From Sphingobium boeckii (GTDB lineage: Bacteria > Pseudomonadota > Alphaproteobacteria > Sphingomonadales > Sphingomonadaceae): 64,000 nt of DNA. Numbering within the stretch: the first letter of the stretch is position 1; each line of letters starts with the position of its first letter. The notes beneath the pieces were generated by a model. The model made no database searches, was not told the DNA's origin, and saw only the letters and a program-made list of their open reading frames with translations. The stretch is from positions 310,001-374,000 of the forward strand of contig NZ_JACIJC010000005.1 of the NCBI RefSeq assembly GCF_014199215.1, in the 5' to 3' direction. Shown here in pieces: positions 1-9,253 of the stretch. A program made the position numbers and the translations under genes.

Positions 1-488
1 CCCGCCTGCTTGGCGGCAGCGACGCCGGCGAGCACCTTGTCCACATCGCCCCAGCGGGTGATGTAGCGAAACCGATCGGGATCGCGCGTGTCGAGGCTGA
101 TATTGATCCGGCGCACCCCCGCATCGCGCAGGGGGGCAGCCATCTCGGGGAGCTTGTTGCCATTGGTGGTGAGCGTCAGTTCGTCCAGACCGCCGCCATC
201 CAAATGACGGCCGATCGTGGACGCCAGCCCCTCGAAACCGCGGCGCACCAGCGGTTCGCCGCCGGTCAGCCTGATCCGGCGAATGCCGCGCGCCACGAAC
301 CGGTCCGCGATCGCCGCCATTTCCTCCAGCGACAGGATGGCGCTCCGCGGCATGAAATCCATCTTTTCGGACATGCAATAGCGGCACCGCAGATCGCAGC
401 GATCGGTCACCGACAGGCGCAGATAGCTGATCCGGCGGCCGATGCCGTCGATCAGCGGTGCGGGCGCGGCGGGAAGCGCGGTTTCCAT
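1..488 (-). CDS. moaA: GTP 3',8-cyclase MoaA, N-terminal part (cut by window edge)
   Basis: Radical SAM enzyme of molybdenum cofactor synthesis that converts GTP to 3',8-cyclo-GTP, later turned into cPMP by MoaC. Reading down from the ATG at 488 gives an N-terminus with the radical SAM cysteine motif CDLRCRYCM (about residues 31-39), which binds the 4Fe-4S cluster, then the TGGEP motif typical of the SAM-binding site and an NISLDT segment. About 162 residues are present; the C-terminal cluster that binds GTP lies outside the window. It is divergent from the gene starting at 563. A molybdoenzyme that would use the cofactor is encoded at 61357-64000. Confidence in the family is high because the motifs and their order match MoaA. 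Confidence 0.95.
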   Translation of the reverse strand, partial: METALPAAPAPLIDGIGRRISYLRLSVTDRCDLRCRYCMSEKMDFMPRSAILSLEEMAAIADRFVARGIRRIRLTGGEPLVRRGFEGLASTIGRHLDGGGLDELTLTTNGNKLPEMAAPLRDAGVRRINISLDTRDPDRFRYITRWGDVDKVLAGVAAAKQA

Positions 489-562
489 GAGGTCTAGCTA
501 GGCGTTCGGGCGCGCCGCGGCAAGACAAAGGCGATTGGCGAATACCATTACGCTCGCTAAGC

Positions 563-2647
563 ATGGCAGCGTGGGGGATTGGGCTGACGATGGAAACCGG
601 AGAATCGCCTGGAGCGCGGCGTCAGTCGCCGCTTTTGCTGCTATCGTTCCGGCATCGTGACGAACTCGCGGCCTCGGCGGAAGCCGCGGGCTGGCGCACG
701 ATCGCTGCACGCCGGGCCGAGGGCATTGAGCGGCGGTTTCTGGCGAGCGGTGCCGCGGTGGCGGTGGTCGACGCCCGCGGCGCGCTGGAGGAAGGCCTGG
801 CGGCGGCGCGGTTGCTGTGCGACACCGTGGAGACCAATGCCGCCGCGCTGCTGGTGCTGCTGTCGCGCAATGATGTGGTCGCACTGGATGACGTGTTTGC
901 GGCGGGCGCCACTCATTACCTTGCCAGCCCCTTTGGCGACGCTGAATTCACCCAGGCTTTGCGCTTTGCCGAACGTCATGCCGAGCGGCTGACCGGCGGG
1001 ACCGGTGGCGCGCTCGATCGCGCGCGTGCCGCGGTCAGCGAGATGCTGGGTTGGCATTATGCACGGGAGACGGGGTTGCGCATCGGCGCACCGCTCAGCG
1101 AGTTGCTCGGCCTCGATACGAACAAGCCTTCGCGCCCCGCTTCGCTTTACCGTTTGCTGTCGCTCGAAGGGCGCGAGGCGGCGCGCGGCGCGATGCTGCG
1201 GATCAAGGCGGGCGCGCGCGCCACCGCGTTCGCGCATGATATGCCGGGGCCGGGCGGAGAGCGCGTGGCGCATCATCTGCGGATCGATCCGGCCGATGGC
1301 GCGATCCTGGGCAGCATCGAAACACTCGATACGCTGGGCGACGACGATATGCTGGCCGAGCGCGGGCGGCGCGATGCGCTGACGGGGCTGCGCGACGGCA
1401 TCGCGACACGGCGCTGGATCGAAGTGCAGGTGGAGGCGCAACGCCCCCTGTCGCTCATGCTGCTCTCCATCAACCGGTTCGAGATGATCAATGCCGCGTT
1501 CGGGCGCGACACGGGTGACGCGATATTGCGTTCCGTGGCGCGCCGGATCGAGCGGCTTGCGACGGCGGCTGCGGGCCGCAAGGCGCTGGTCGCCCGGATC
1601 GCGGGCGCTGAATTCGCGGTGGGGCTGGACGCCAATGTCGCGTCGGAAAACGTCCGCATTCTGGCGCACGAGCTGTCCCATTCGCTAGCGCGGCCCTTTG
1701 TATCGGGCGAACATGTGGTGCCGCTCGCCTGCCGGATCGGGCTGGCTGAAAGCGCTGGCGGCACGGAGGACGCCACCGGATTGCTGCGCCGCGCGAGCGC
1801 CGCGCTGGCCGAGGCAAAGGCATCCGACGGCAATCCCATCCGCATCATGACCGATGCCGAAGCGGGTGTGGTAGAGCGGGACAATCGGCTGGAAATCGAT
1901 CTGCGCCGGGCGCTGGATCAGGACGAGATCGAAATCGTGTTCCAGCCGCAGGTTTCGGTCAGCAGCGGGAAGATCGTGGGTGTCGAGGCGCTGGCGCGCT
2001 GGCGGCATCCCGAGCTTGGCGAACTGGGCGCGGCCACGCTGTTTGCCGCAGCGGAGCGCTCGACCTATCTCGTGCAACTTTCCGATCATGTGCAGAAACG
2101 CGCGATCACCCAGGCCGCGGCGTGGCGACCGGCGCTGTCCGGATTGCGGCTTTCGGTGAACGTGACCGCGGCGGACATCGCGGTGCCGGGCTTTGCCGAA
2201 CGCTTCATCACGCTGGTGGATGAGAGCGGCTTCGCGCGGAACCGGCTGACGGTGGAGATCACCGAGAGCGGGTTGATCGAGGATCTGGGCGCGGCAGCCT
2301 CGTTGCTCGCCGCGTTGCGCCAGGCGGGGTTCCGCGTGGCGATCGACGATTTCGGCACCGGCTATTCGAGCCTGGCCTATCTGAAGGCGCTCCCGCTGGA
2401 TTATCTGAAGATCGACAAGAAGCTGGCGGAGGATATCGAAGGATCGAGCCGCGACCGGGTGGTGGTGCGCGGGGTGATCGAAATGGCGAAATCACTCGGG
2501 CTGAGCGTGGTGGCCGAGGGGGTCGAAACCGAGATGCAACTCACCTTGCTGGCGCGCGAAGGCTGCAATTATTATCAGGGGTTCCTGTGTTCGGAGCCGG
2601 TGGATGCGGCTGTGCTCGAAGTGCTGCTGGCGCAAGGGACGGTCTAA
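563..2647 (+). CDS. Receiver-like / degenerate GGDEF / EAL protein (predicted c-di-GMP phosphodiesterase)
   Basis: Cytoplasmic protein of 694 residues with no membrane segment. Residues about 25-145 resemble a response-regulator receiver fold but lack the conserved C-terminal lysine (SPF where KPF is usual). A GGDEF-type domain starts near DALTGL (about 270), but its active site reads AGAEF (about 347), so cyclase activity is unlikely. The EAL domain (about 440-690) keeps EALARW, the NVT metal-binding region, DDFGTGYSS and AEGVE, so c-di-GMP hydrolysis is likely. The start could also be the ATG at 590; neither has a convincing ribosome binding site. Its stop overlaps the stop of the convergent GAF gene. 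The input signal is not visible. Confidence 0.9.
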   Translation: MAAWGIGLTMETGESPGARRQSPLLLLSFRHRDELAASAEAAGWRTIAARRAEGIERRFLASGAAVAVVDARGALEEGLAAARLLCDTVETNAAALLVLLSRNDVVALDDVFAAGATHYLASPFGDAEFTQALRFAERHAERLTGGTGGALDRARAAVSEMLGWHYARETGLRIGAPLSELLGLDTNKPSRPASLYRLLSLEGREAARGAMLRIKAGARATAFAHDMPGPGGERVAHHLRIDPADGAILGSIETLDTLGDDDMLAERGRRDALTGLRDGIATRRWIEVQVEAQRPLSLMLLSINRFEMINAAFGRDTGDAILRSVARRIERLATAAAGRKALVARIAGAEFAVGLDANVASENVRILAHELSHSLARPFVSGEHVVPLACRIGLAESAGGTEDATGLLRRASAALAEAKASDGNPIRIMTDAEAGVVERDNRLEIDLRRALDQDEIEIVFQPQVSVSSGKIVGVEALARWRHPELGELGAATLFAAAERSTYLVQLSDHVQKRAITQAAAWRPALSGLRLSVNVTAADIAVPGFAERFITLVDESGFARNRLTVEITESGLIEDLGAAASLLAALRQAGFRVAIDDFGTGYSSLAYLKALPLDYLKIDKKLAEDIEGSSRDRVVVRGVIEMAKSLGLSVVAEGVETEMQLTLLAREGCNYYQGFLCSEPVDAAVLEVLLAQGTV

Positions 2648-3183
2648 GCCGCGCCCCAGGCGCTACGCAAGACGGCGCGCTGCCGCCGCGCTTCATGAAT
2701 ATCTTCGAGATTATACAGCATTGCGCCGATCGTTCGCGACAGCATTTCGAGATTGGCCAGCGTTTCGGCGTCGGTTGCGCCGGTTCGCGTCCAATAAGCG
2801 CCGACTGCGCCCACGGGTGCCCCGATCCCGAACGGGAACATCGCCATGCTGCGCACGAACGTCGGACGGTAAAGATGATGCGGCACGCGCGGATCGAGCA
2901 TTACATCGGCGATCACGATAGGTTTGCGCTCCAGGATCGCCAAGCCTGATATGCAGGTCTCTATCGGAAAGGCGTGCCCGGTCCACAGCGGACCGACAGC
3001 ATCCTCGGCGACATAGCGCACGCTTTCATCCTCGCGGCGGATGATGGCGATGCCGTCGGCCTGAGCCAGTGCGCGGGCGGAGGCGCGGACGGTTTCGATG
3101 ATGGCGTCCGTCGTGCGGCAGGCGTGAAGTGCGTCGATGGCGAGCAGCAGGTCTTCATGGCGGTTTATGGCATTAGACGCCAT
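2644..3183 (-). CDS. GAF domain protein
   Basis: A 179-residue protein made essentially of one GAF domain, a small-molecule or redox-sensing fold. Visible features are the helix with TVRASARALAQADG, a strand with AIIRRE, and a central IETCISGLAILERKPIVI stretch typical of GAF domains in sensor proteins. No output domain is attached, so it may act on a partner or be an orphan sensor. I chose the ATG at 3183 because the residues before it in the longer frame look non-coding and overlap the mfd end. It lies downstream of mfd on the same strand with a 67-bp gap. The ligand cannot be told from the sequence. Confidence 0.8.
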   Translation of the reverse strand: MASNAINRHEDLLLAIDALHACRTTDAIIETVRASARALAQADGIAIIRREDESVRYVAEDAVGPLWTGHAFPIETCISGLAILERKPIVIADVMLDPRVPHHLYRPTFVRSMAMFPFGIGAPVGAVGAYWTRTGATDAETLANLEMLSRTIGAMLYNLEDIHEARRQRAVLRSAWGAA

Positions 3184-3250
3184 CCTGCGGCTCCCATTCT
3201 CGATATTCAATGTGATCACACAAGCGTTAACGGTCCGCGCACGCCCCAAT

Positions 3251-6200
3251 TTAGCCCGCAACCTTCGCCAGCCCCTTGGACATTTGCAGCGCGCCGTTCA
3301 GCCGCGCGCGGGCGTCCGGCCAGGATCGGGTGATCACGAGCTTGCTATCCGGCCGCAATTTGGCGGTGCCCTGCAGCCGATCGACATAGGCCAGCAACCC
3401 CGGAATGTTGGGGAATTGATCGTTGAAGAAGCTGACCAGCGCACCGCGCGGGCCGACGTCGATCTTGGCGATGCAGGCCTTTTTCGCATTCAATTTGATC
3501 TCGATCACCTTGAGCAAATTTTCGGTCGCGTCGGGCAATTTGCCGAAACGGTCGATCAGTTCGGCGGCGAAGGATTCGATGCCTGCGCTGTCTTCCAGCT
3601 CGTTCATCCGGCGATAGAGGCTCATGCGCAGATCGAGATCGGGGACATAATCGTCGGGGATCATGATCGGCGCGTCCACGGTGATCTGCGGTGAGAAGGC
3701 CTCGCGCGGCGCTTCCAGACCGGCACCGCCTGCGCGCGCCTCCAGGATCGCATCCTCCAGCATGGATTGATACAATTCGAAGCCCACTTCCTTGATGTGG
3801 CCCGATTGTTCGTCGCCCAGCAGATTGCCCGCGCCCCGGATATCGAGATCATGCGACGCAAGCTGGAAACCAGCGCCGAGGCTATCGAGATCGGACAACA
3901 CCTTCAGCCGCTTTTCAGCGCCCTCGGTCATGATCCGCTCCGAGGCCGTGGTGAGATAGGCATAGGCCCGCGTCTTGGCGCGGCCCACGCGCCCGCGAAT
4001 CTGGTAAAGCTGCGCCAGGCCGAAGCGGTCTGCGCGGTGGATGACCAGCGTGTTGGCGCTGGGAATATCGAGCCCGCTCTCGATGATCGTGGTGGAGAGC
4101 AGCACGTCATAACGCTTGTCGTAAAAAGCCGACATGCGCTCTTCCACCATGCCGGGTGCCATCTGGCCATGCGCGGTGATGGCGCGGATCTCGGGCACCT
4201 CGTCCCGCAGGAAGTCCTCGATCTCGGGCAGATCGGCGATGCGCGGAGTGACGAAGAAACTCTGCCCGCCGCGATAATGTTCGCGCAGCAGCGCCTCGCG
4301 CAGCACCACGGGATCCCAGGGCATGATATAGGTGCGCACCGCGAGACGATCGACCGGCGGGGTCTGGATGACGGACAATTCGCGCAGGCCTGACATCGCC
4401 ATCTGCAGCGTGCGCGGGATCGGCGTGGCTGTGAGCGTCAGCACATGGACGTCGCTCTTCAGCGCCTTCAGCCGCTCCTTGTGAGTCACGCCGAAACGCT
4501 GTTCCTCGTCCACGATCACGAGGCCGAGCCGTTTGAAATCAATGCCCTTGGCCAGCAGGGCGTGGGTGCCGACGACCACATCGATCGTGCCGTCTGCAAG
4601 GCCTTCCTTCACCGCCTTGGCTTCATTGGCGGGCACCAGGCGAGAGAGGCGACCGATGTTGAGCGGAAAGCCCTGGAAGCGTTCGGTGAAGTTCATCGCG
4701 TGCTGGCGTGCGAGCAGCGTGGTTGGGCAGACGATCGCCACCTGCTGGCCGGCCATGGCGGCGACGAAGGCGGCGCGCAGCGCCACCTCGGTCTTGCCGA
4801 AGCCCACATCGCCCACGACCAGACGGTCCATCGGCGTGCCGCGCGCCAGATCGTCGAGCACGTCGCTGATGGCGCGGTCCTGATCCTCGGTTTCCTGATA
4901 GGGGAAGCGATCGACAAAGGCCGCATAGCTCGCGACCTCCGGCTCGAACACCGGGGCCGGCCGCAGCACGCGCTTGGCGGCGGTGGTGAGGAGTTCGCCC
5001 GCAATCTCGCGGATGCGCTCCTTCATCTTGGATTTGCGGCGTTGCCAGGCTTCGCCGCCCAATTTGTCGAGCGTGGCGATCTCGCTATTCGCGCCATAAC
5101 GCGAGAGCACGTCGATATTCTCGACCGGGACGAACAATTTGTCGCCGCCGGCATAGGTCAGCCACACGCAATCATGCGGGCTCTGGCCGACCGGGATCGA
5201 CGTCAGCCCTTCATAGCGGCCGATGCCATGATCCTGATGCACCACCAGATCGCCGGGGCTGAGCGTCGCAAGTTCATTGAGGAACGCGTCCGCGCTCTTC
5301 TTGCGCCTGGCGCGGCGGACGAGCCGATCGCCCAGCATATCCTGTTCGGTGAGGATCGCGACATCGGGCGCGGTGAAGCCGTGATCGAGCGGGAGCACGA
5401 CCAGCGCGACCGCGGACGCCGCCATGCCCAATGCGTGTTGCCAATTCTCCGCCTCGCGCGCGCCCTTCAGGCCGTGATCTGCAAGCAGGCCGGACAGACG
5501 CTCGCGGGCGCCGCCCGAATAGCTGGCGAGGATGAGCTTCTTGCCGGCCTTCTTCAGCGCGGCGGCATGACCGGCGACGGCCTCATAGACATTGACGTTT
5601 TGCGCACGCTCGGGCGCGAAATCGCGCGGGCCTTCGACATCGAAGTCGATGACCGTCGCGCTTTCGGGTTCGTGGAAATTGGTGGTCAGGTGGATCGGGC
5701 GAGCGGCCACCATGTCCGCCCATTCCGCCGCGTCGAAATAGAGCGCGGTGGGCGCGAGCGGGCGATAGCTGCCCGGATCGCCGGATTGGGCGCGCTCGCG
5801 ATTGGCGTGATAATCGGTGATCGCGTCGAACCGCTGTTCGGCCGCGGCGATGCTGCCACCGTCGCGGATGATCACCGCATCCTTGCCGATGTGATCGAAC
5901 AAGGTGGAGAGCTTCTCCTCGAGCAGCGGCAGCCAATGTTCCATGCCCGCCAGACGGCGGCCCTCGGAAATCGCCTGATACAAGGGATCGCCCGTCGCCG
6001 TCGCACCGAAGATTTCACGATAGCGGCTGCGGAAGCGCTTGATGCTGTCTTCGTCGAGCAGGGCTTCCGAGGCGGGGAGGAGGGTGAAGCCGTCGATCCG
6101 TCCGGTGGTCCGCTGATCCGCGGGATCGAAACGGCGGACACTTTCGATCTCGTCGCCGAAGAAATCCAGGCGCAGCGCCTGATCTTCGCCCGAGGGGAAG

Positions 6201-6721
6201 AGATCGACCAGAGATCCGCGCACCGCAAATTCGCCCGCATCCGCCACGGTATCGGTGCGGACATAGCCATTGGCCTGGAGCAATGCAGCCAGCTTGTCGC
6301 GGTCGATCCGCTCACCCGGCGCGAGGCTGGCGACCAATTGGCGAATGCGGAAGGGGGTCAGCGTGCGCTGGGCGGCGGCGTTGATCGTGGTGATGACAAG
6401 CTGCGGCTTGGCCGGCGCTTTCTGCAGCCGGTGCAGCGCGGCGAGTCGCTCCGATGTGGCCCGCAAGGAGGGCGAGGCCCGGTCATAGGGCAGGCAATCC
6501 CAGGCCGGAATGCTGATGATTTCAAGCTCGGGCGCGAAATAGGCCGCAGCTTCGGCAAGCGCGCGCATCGCCACATCGTCCGAAGCGATGAACACGGTGC
6601 GCTTGCCACTGACATGCGCCGCGCGCGCGATATCGGCGGCCAGCCAGGGGAGGAAGCCGGTGGGCGCGCCGGACAGCGTAAGCGGCTGGCGGGCGGAGAG
6701 GATGCGGTTGAAATCAGTCAC
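3251..6721 (-). CDS. mfd: Transcription-repair coupling factor Mfd
   Basis: ATP-dependent translocase that removes RNA polymerase stalled at DNA lesions and recruits UvrA. The 1156-residue length is normal. The N-terminal third is the UvrB-homology region; near residue 480 is the RNA polymerase interaction (CarD-like) domain with DLVVHQDHGIGRYEG; the RecG-like motor has Walker A GDVGFGKTE (about 637), a DEEQRFG Walker B (about 735) and the TATPIPRTL motif; the TRCF C-terminal domain includes DLRMSLYRRM (about 1030). Translation starts at a GTG (6719-6721). It is downstream of sdhE, separated by a paired palindromic repeat that could form a strong hairpin between the two genes. Confidence 0.98.
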   Translation of the reverse strand: MTDFNRILSARQPLTLSGAPTGFLPWLAADIARAAHVSGKRTVFIASDDVAMRALAEAAAYFAPELEIISIPAWDCLPYDRASPSLRATSERLAALHRLQKAPAKPQLVITTINAAAQRTLTPFRIRQLVASLAPGERIDRDKLAALLQANGYVRTDTVADAGEFAVRGSLVDLFPSGEDQALRLDFFGDEIESVRRFDPADQRTTGRIDGFTLLPASEALLDEDSIKRFRSRYREIFGATATGDPLYQAISEGRRLAGMEHWLPLLEEKLSTLFDHIGKDAVIIRDGGSIAAAEQRFDAITDYHANRERAQSGDPGSYRPLAPTALYFDAAEWADMVAARPIHLTTNFHEPESATVIDFDVEGPRDFAPERAQNVNVYEAVAGHAAALKKAGKKLILASYSGGARERLSGLLADHGLKGAREAENWQHALGMAASAVALVVLPLDHGFTAPDVAILTEQDMLGDRLVRRARRKKSADAFLNELATLSPGDLVVHQDHGIGRYEGLTSIPVGQSPHDCVWLTYAGGDKLFVPVENIDVLSRYGANSEIATLDKLGGEAWQRRKSKMKERIREIAGELLTTAAKRVLRPAPVFEPEVASYAAFVDRFPYQETEDQDRAISDVLDDLARGTPMDRLVVGDVGFGKTEVALRAAFVAAMAGQQVAIVCPTTLLARQHAMNFTERFQGFPLNIGRLSRLVPANEAKAVKEGLADGTIDVVVGTHALLAKGIDFKRLGLVIVDEEQRFGVTHKERLKALKSDVHVLTLTATPIPRTLQMAMSGLRELSVIQTPPVDRLAVRTYIMPWDPVVLREALLREHYRGGQSFFVTPRIADLPEIEDFLRDEVPEIRAITAHGQMAPGMVEERMSAFYDKRYDVLLSTTIIESGLDIPSANTLVIHRADRFGLAQLYQIRGRVGRAKTRAYAYLTTASERIMTEGAEKRLKVLSDLDSLGAGFQLASHDLDIRGAGNLLGDEQSGHIKEVGFELYQSMLEDAILEARAGGAGLEAPREAFSPQITVDAPIMIPDDYVPDLDLRMSLYRRMNELEDSAGIESFAAELIDRFGKLPDATENLLKVIEIKLNAKKACIAKIDVGPRGALVSFFNDQFPNIPGLLAYVDRLQGTAKLRPDSKLVITRSWPDARARLNGALQMSKGLAKVAG

Positions 6722-6740
6722 GGGGTTTGTTCGTCACCAT

Positions 6741-6814
6741 CCGTTTGTCCCGAGCGAAGTCGAGGGACGTCGTCACCTGCACCAACGTGTCTCGACTTCG
6801 CTCGACACAAACGG
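6741..6814. repeat. Paired palindromic element, copy A (74 bp)
   Basis: Two 30-bp inverted arms (6741-6770 and 6785-6814) around a 14-bp loop. The left arm has the stem pair GTCCC/GGGAC, the right arm (read inverted) has GTGTC/GACAC. Related copies lie at 11987, 28307, 28718, 29993 and 46769. It lies between the sdhE stop and the mfd start, where a hairpin could affect read-through from sdhE into mfd. Confidence 0.9.
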
Positions 6815-6832
6815 AATTGGGATATGCGGGGC

Positions 6833-7099
6833 TCAACGCGCCACCGGAATATAATCGAGCTTCTTCAGCGCATTCATCATCGTTCCTTCGAACGCAACGG
6901 GCACGGGCTGCGCATTCATCGCCCAGCCCATGATATCCACATCCTGTTCTTCGATGAAAGTCTCGAACCAGTCCATTTCGGCGTCGGTCCAGCCTTCGCC
7001 ATAGGCATCGAAAAAGCCGCCGACCATGAGATCGGCTTCCTTGGTGCCGCGGTGCCAGGCGCGGAAGCGGAGACGTTTGAGGCGGATGTCGCGGTCCAT
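6833..7099 (-). CDS. sdhE: FAD assembly factor SdhE
   Basis: Small protein (88 residues) of the SdhE/Sdh5 family, which helps covalent attachment of FAD to the flavoprotein subunit of succinate dehydrogenase. The RGTKEAD segment contains the conserved RGxxE motif of the family, followed by FFDAYGEGWTDAEMDWFE, the usual helical region. The ATG at 7099 was chosen because residues before it in the open frame do not belong to the family. It is divergent from recG with a 73-bp gap, and upstream of mfd on the same strand. Position next to recG and mfd is common in alphaproteobacteria. Confidence 0.95.
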   Translation of the reverse strand: MDRDIRLKRLRFRAWHRGTKEADLMVGGFFDAYGEGWTDAEMDWFETFIEEQDVDIMGWAMNAQPVPVAFEGTMMNALKKLDYIPVAR

Positions 7100-7172
7100 A
7101 GGATTCCATCGGCTAATGGCCCGCTGAACGCTGGCGGCGCGTGCGGGCTTGGGATAAGCGGTCCAGATAGAC

Positions 7173-9233
7173 ATGAGACCCGAAACACTCAATCCACTGT
7201 TCGCCGAAATCACGGCGCTCAAGGGCATCGGCCCGGCCCTGGCACGTCCGCTGGAGCGGCTCGGGCTGGCGCGCGCGATTGATGTAGCCTTTCACCTGCC
7301 CACCGGCTGGATCGACCGCAAGGCCGTGGATGAGCTGGCGATGAGCGATGCGGGCCAGGTGATCACCATCCAGCTCACGCCCGTGGATTACAAGCAGGGC
7401 GGCCCGCGCGGCCCGTTTCGCGTGCACGCCACCGATATGCACGGCAATTATGTCACCCTGGTCTATTTCGGCGGCAATCCCGGATGGGCCAAGAAATTGC
7501 TGCCGCTGGGCGACGCGCGAATCGTATCCGGCAAGCTGGAAAGCTATGGCCAGGAATTGCAGATGGTCCATCCCGATCATGTGCTCCCGCTCGAAGACGC
7601 CGCCAGCCTGCCGCAGCGCGAGCCGGTCTATCCGCTTTCGGAAGGGATCACCGGCAAAAGGATCGCGCATCTGGCTGAACAGGCGATCGAACGTGCGCCT
7701 GATCTGCCCGAATGGATCGAGCCGAGCGTGCTGGAGAAACAGGGCTGGCCGACATGGCGCACAGCATTGGCACGCATCCATGCCAATCCGGCGGACACCG
7801 CCGCGCGCAATCGCCTGGCCTATGACGAAATTTTCGCCAACCAGCTCGCGCTGATGCTGGTGCGCGCCTCAGCGCGCAAGCGCCGGGGCAGAGCGCTGAA
7901 GGGCGACGGGCACCTGCGTGATGCGCTGAAGCTGCCCTATGTGCCCACGGGTGCGCAGCAGCGGACGATCGGGGAGATCGAAGGCGATATGCAGCAGGAC
8001 CGCCCGATGCTGCGATTGCTGCAGGGTGATGTCGGCTCGGGCAAGACTCTGGTGGCCTTGATGTCGCTGCTGGCGGCCGTTGAGGCGGGCGCGCAGGGTG
8101 CGTTGCTCGCGCCGACCGAAATCCTCGCGCGGCAGCATTTCGAAACCATGTCCAAGCAATTGGCCGGGCTGCCGGTGACGGTCGCGATCCTCACCGGACG
8201 AGATAAGGGGCGGGTGCGCGAATCGACGCTGATGGGGCTGGCCGACGGCTCGATCGACATCTTGATCGGTACGCACGCGATCTTTCAGGAAGCAGTCGCC
8301 TATAAGTCGCTCGGCCTGGCGGTGGTGGACGAGCAGCATCGCTTCGGCGTGGCGCAGCGACTGATGCTGGCGCAAAAAGCGGAGCGCCCGCCGCATCTGC
8401 TGGTGATGACCGCCACCCCGATCCCGCGCACGCTGACGCTCACCCATTATGGCGAGATGGATGTGAGCCGGCTCGACGAAATGCCGCCCGGGCGTCAACC
8501 GATCGATACGCGCGTGATGTCGGATCAGCGGCTGGATGAAGTGATCGACGGCGTCGCGCGGCATCTGTCGGCTGAAGGACAGGCCTATTGGGTCTGCCCG
8601 TTGGTGGAGGAAAGCGAGAAGAGCGATCAGGCCGCCGCCGAGCAGCGCGCCGAAGCGCTGCAGATGCGGTTCGGCGATCGGGTCGGGCTGGTCCATGGGC
8701 GGATGAAGGGGCCGGAGAAGGACGCGGTGATGGCGCGATTTCAGCGCGGCGAGGTCAAGCTGCTGGTGGCGACCACGGTGATCGAAGTGGGGGTCGACGT
8801 GCCCAATGCCACGCTGATGATCATCGAGGGGGCGGATCGCTTCGGGCTGGCACAATTGCACCAGTTGCGCGGGCGCGTCGGGCGCGGGACGGCGCATTCG
8901 GTATGCCTGCTTTTGCGCGGCAATTCCCTCAGCGAAACGGCGCGGGCGCGGCTGGCGTTGATGCGGGAGACCAATGACGGCTTCCGGATCGCCGAAGAAG
9001 ATCTGCGGCTGCGCGGTGCGGGCGAAATCCTCGGCACAAGGCAATCGGGCGAGGCGCGCTTCAGGCTGGCGACACCGGAGCATCTGCAAGCGTTTCTGCA
9101 GATGGCGACGGATGATGCGCGGCTGCTGGTCGATCGCGATGGCGGGTTGCAAGGCGCGCGCGGTCAGGCGGCGCGGACGGCGCTCTATCTGTTCGAGCGC
9201 GAGGCGGGCGTGGAATTGCTGCGATCGGGGTGA
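7173..9233 (+). CDS. recG: ATP-dependent DNA helicase RecG
   Basis: Branched-DNA helicase that remodels stalled replication forks and Holliday junctions. The 686-residue protein has the N-terminal wedge/OB domain with a helix-hairpin start (ALKGIGPALARPLERLG), Walker A GDVGSGKT (about 286), DEQHRFG (about 383), the TATPIPRTL motif and the C-terminal QLRGRVGRG motif VI. Length and order match RecG. It is divergently transcribed from sdhE and convergent with the PilZ-like gene (gap about 20 bp). No oddities seen. Confidence 0.98.
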   Translation: MRPETLNPLFAEITALKGIGPALARPLERLGLARAIDVAFHLPTGWIDRKAVDELAMSDAGQVITIQLTPVDYKQGGPRGPFRVHATDMHGNYVTLVYFGGNPGWAKKLLPLGDARIVSGKLESYGQELQMVHPDHVLPLEDAASLPQREPVYPLSEGITGKRIAHLAEQAIERAPDLPEWIEPSVLEKQGWPTWRTALARIHANPADTAARNRLAYDEIFANQLALMLVRASARKRRGRALKGDGHLRDALKLPYVPTGAQQRTIGEIEGDMQQDRPMLRLLQGDVGSGKTLVALMSLLAAVEAGAQGALLAPTEILARQHFETMSKQLAGLPVTVAILTGRDKGRVRESTLMGLADGSIDILIGTHAIFQEAVAYKSLGLAVVDEQHRFGVAQRLMLAQKAERPPHLLVMTATPIPRTLTLTHYGEMDVSRLDEMPPGRQPIDTRVMSDQRLDEVIDGVARHLSAEGQAYWVCPLVEESEKSDQAAAEQRAEALQMRFGDRVGLVHGRMKGPEKDAVMARFQRGEVKLLVATTVIEVGVDVPNATLMIIEGADRFGLAQLHQLRGRVGRGTAHSVCLLLRGNSLSETARARLALMRETNDGFRIAEEDLRLRGAGEILGTRQSGEARFRLATPEHLQAFLQMATDDARLLVDRDGGLQGARGQAARTALYLFEREAGVELLRSG

Positions 9234-9253
9234 TGACCAAAGGCCGTTAGGGC

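Noticed and set aside
3211-3220. TGTGATCACA palindrome upstream of the GAF gene, considered as a CRP/FNR site
   Set aside because: CRP and FNR sites need a spacer of about 4-6 bases between half-sites; here there is none, so it may be chance.
4445-7282. A 945-codon frame antisense to mfd and sdhE
   Set aside because: Mfd and SdhE motifs are clear on the other strand; this frame shows no domain.
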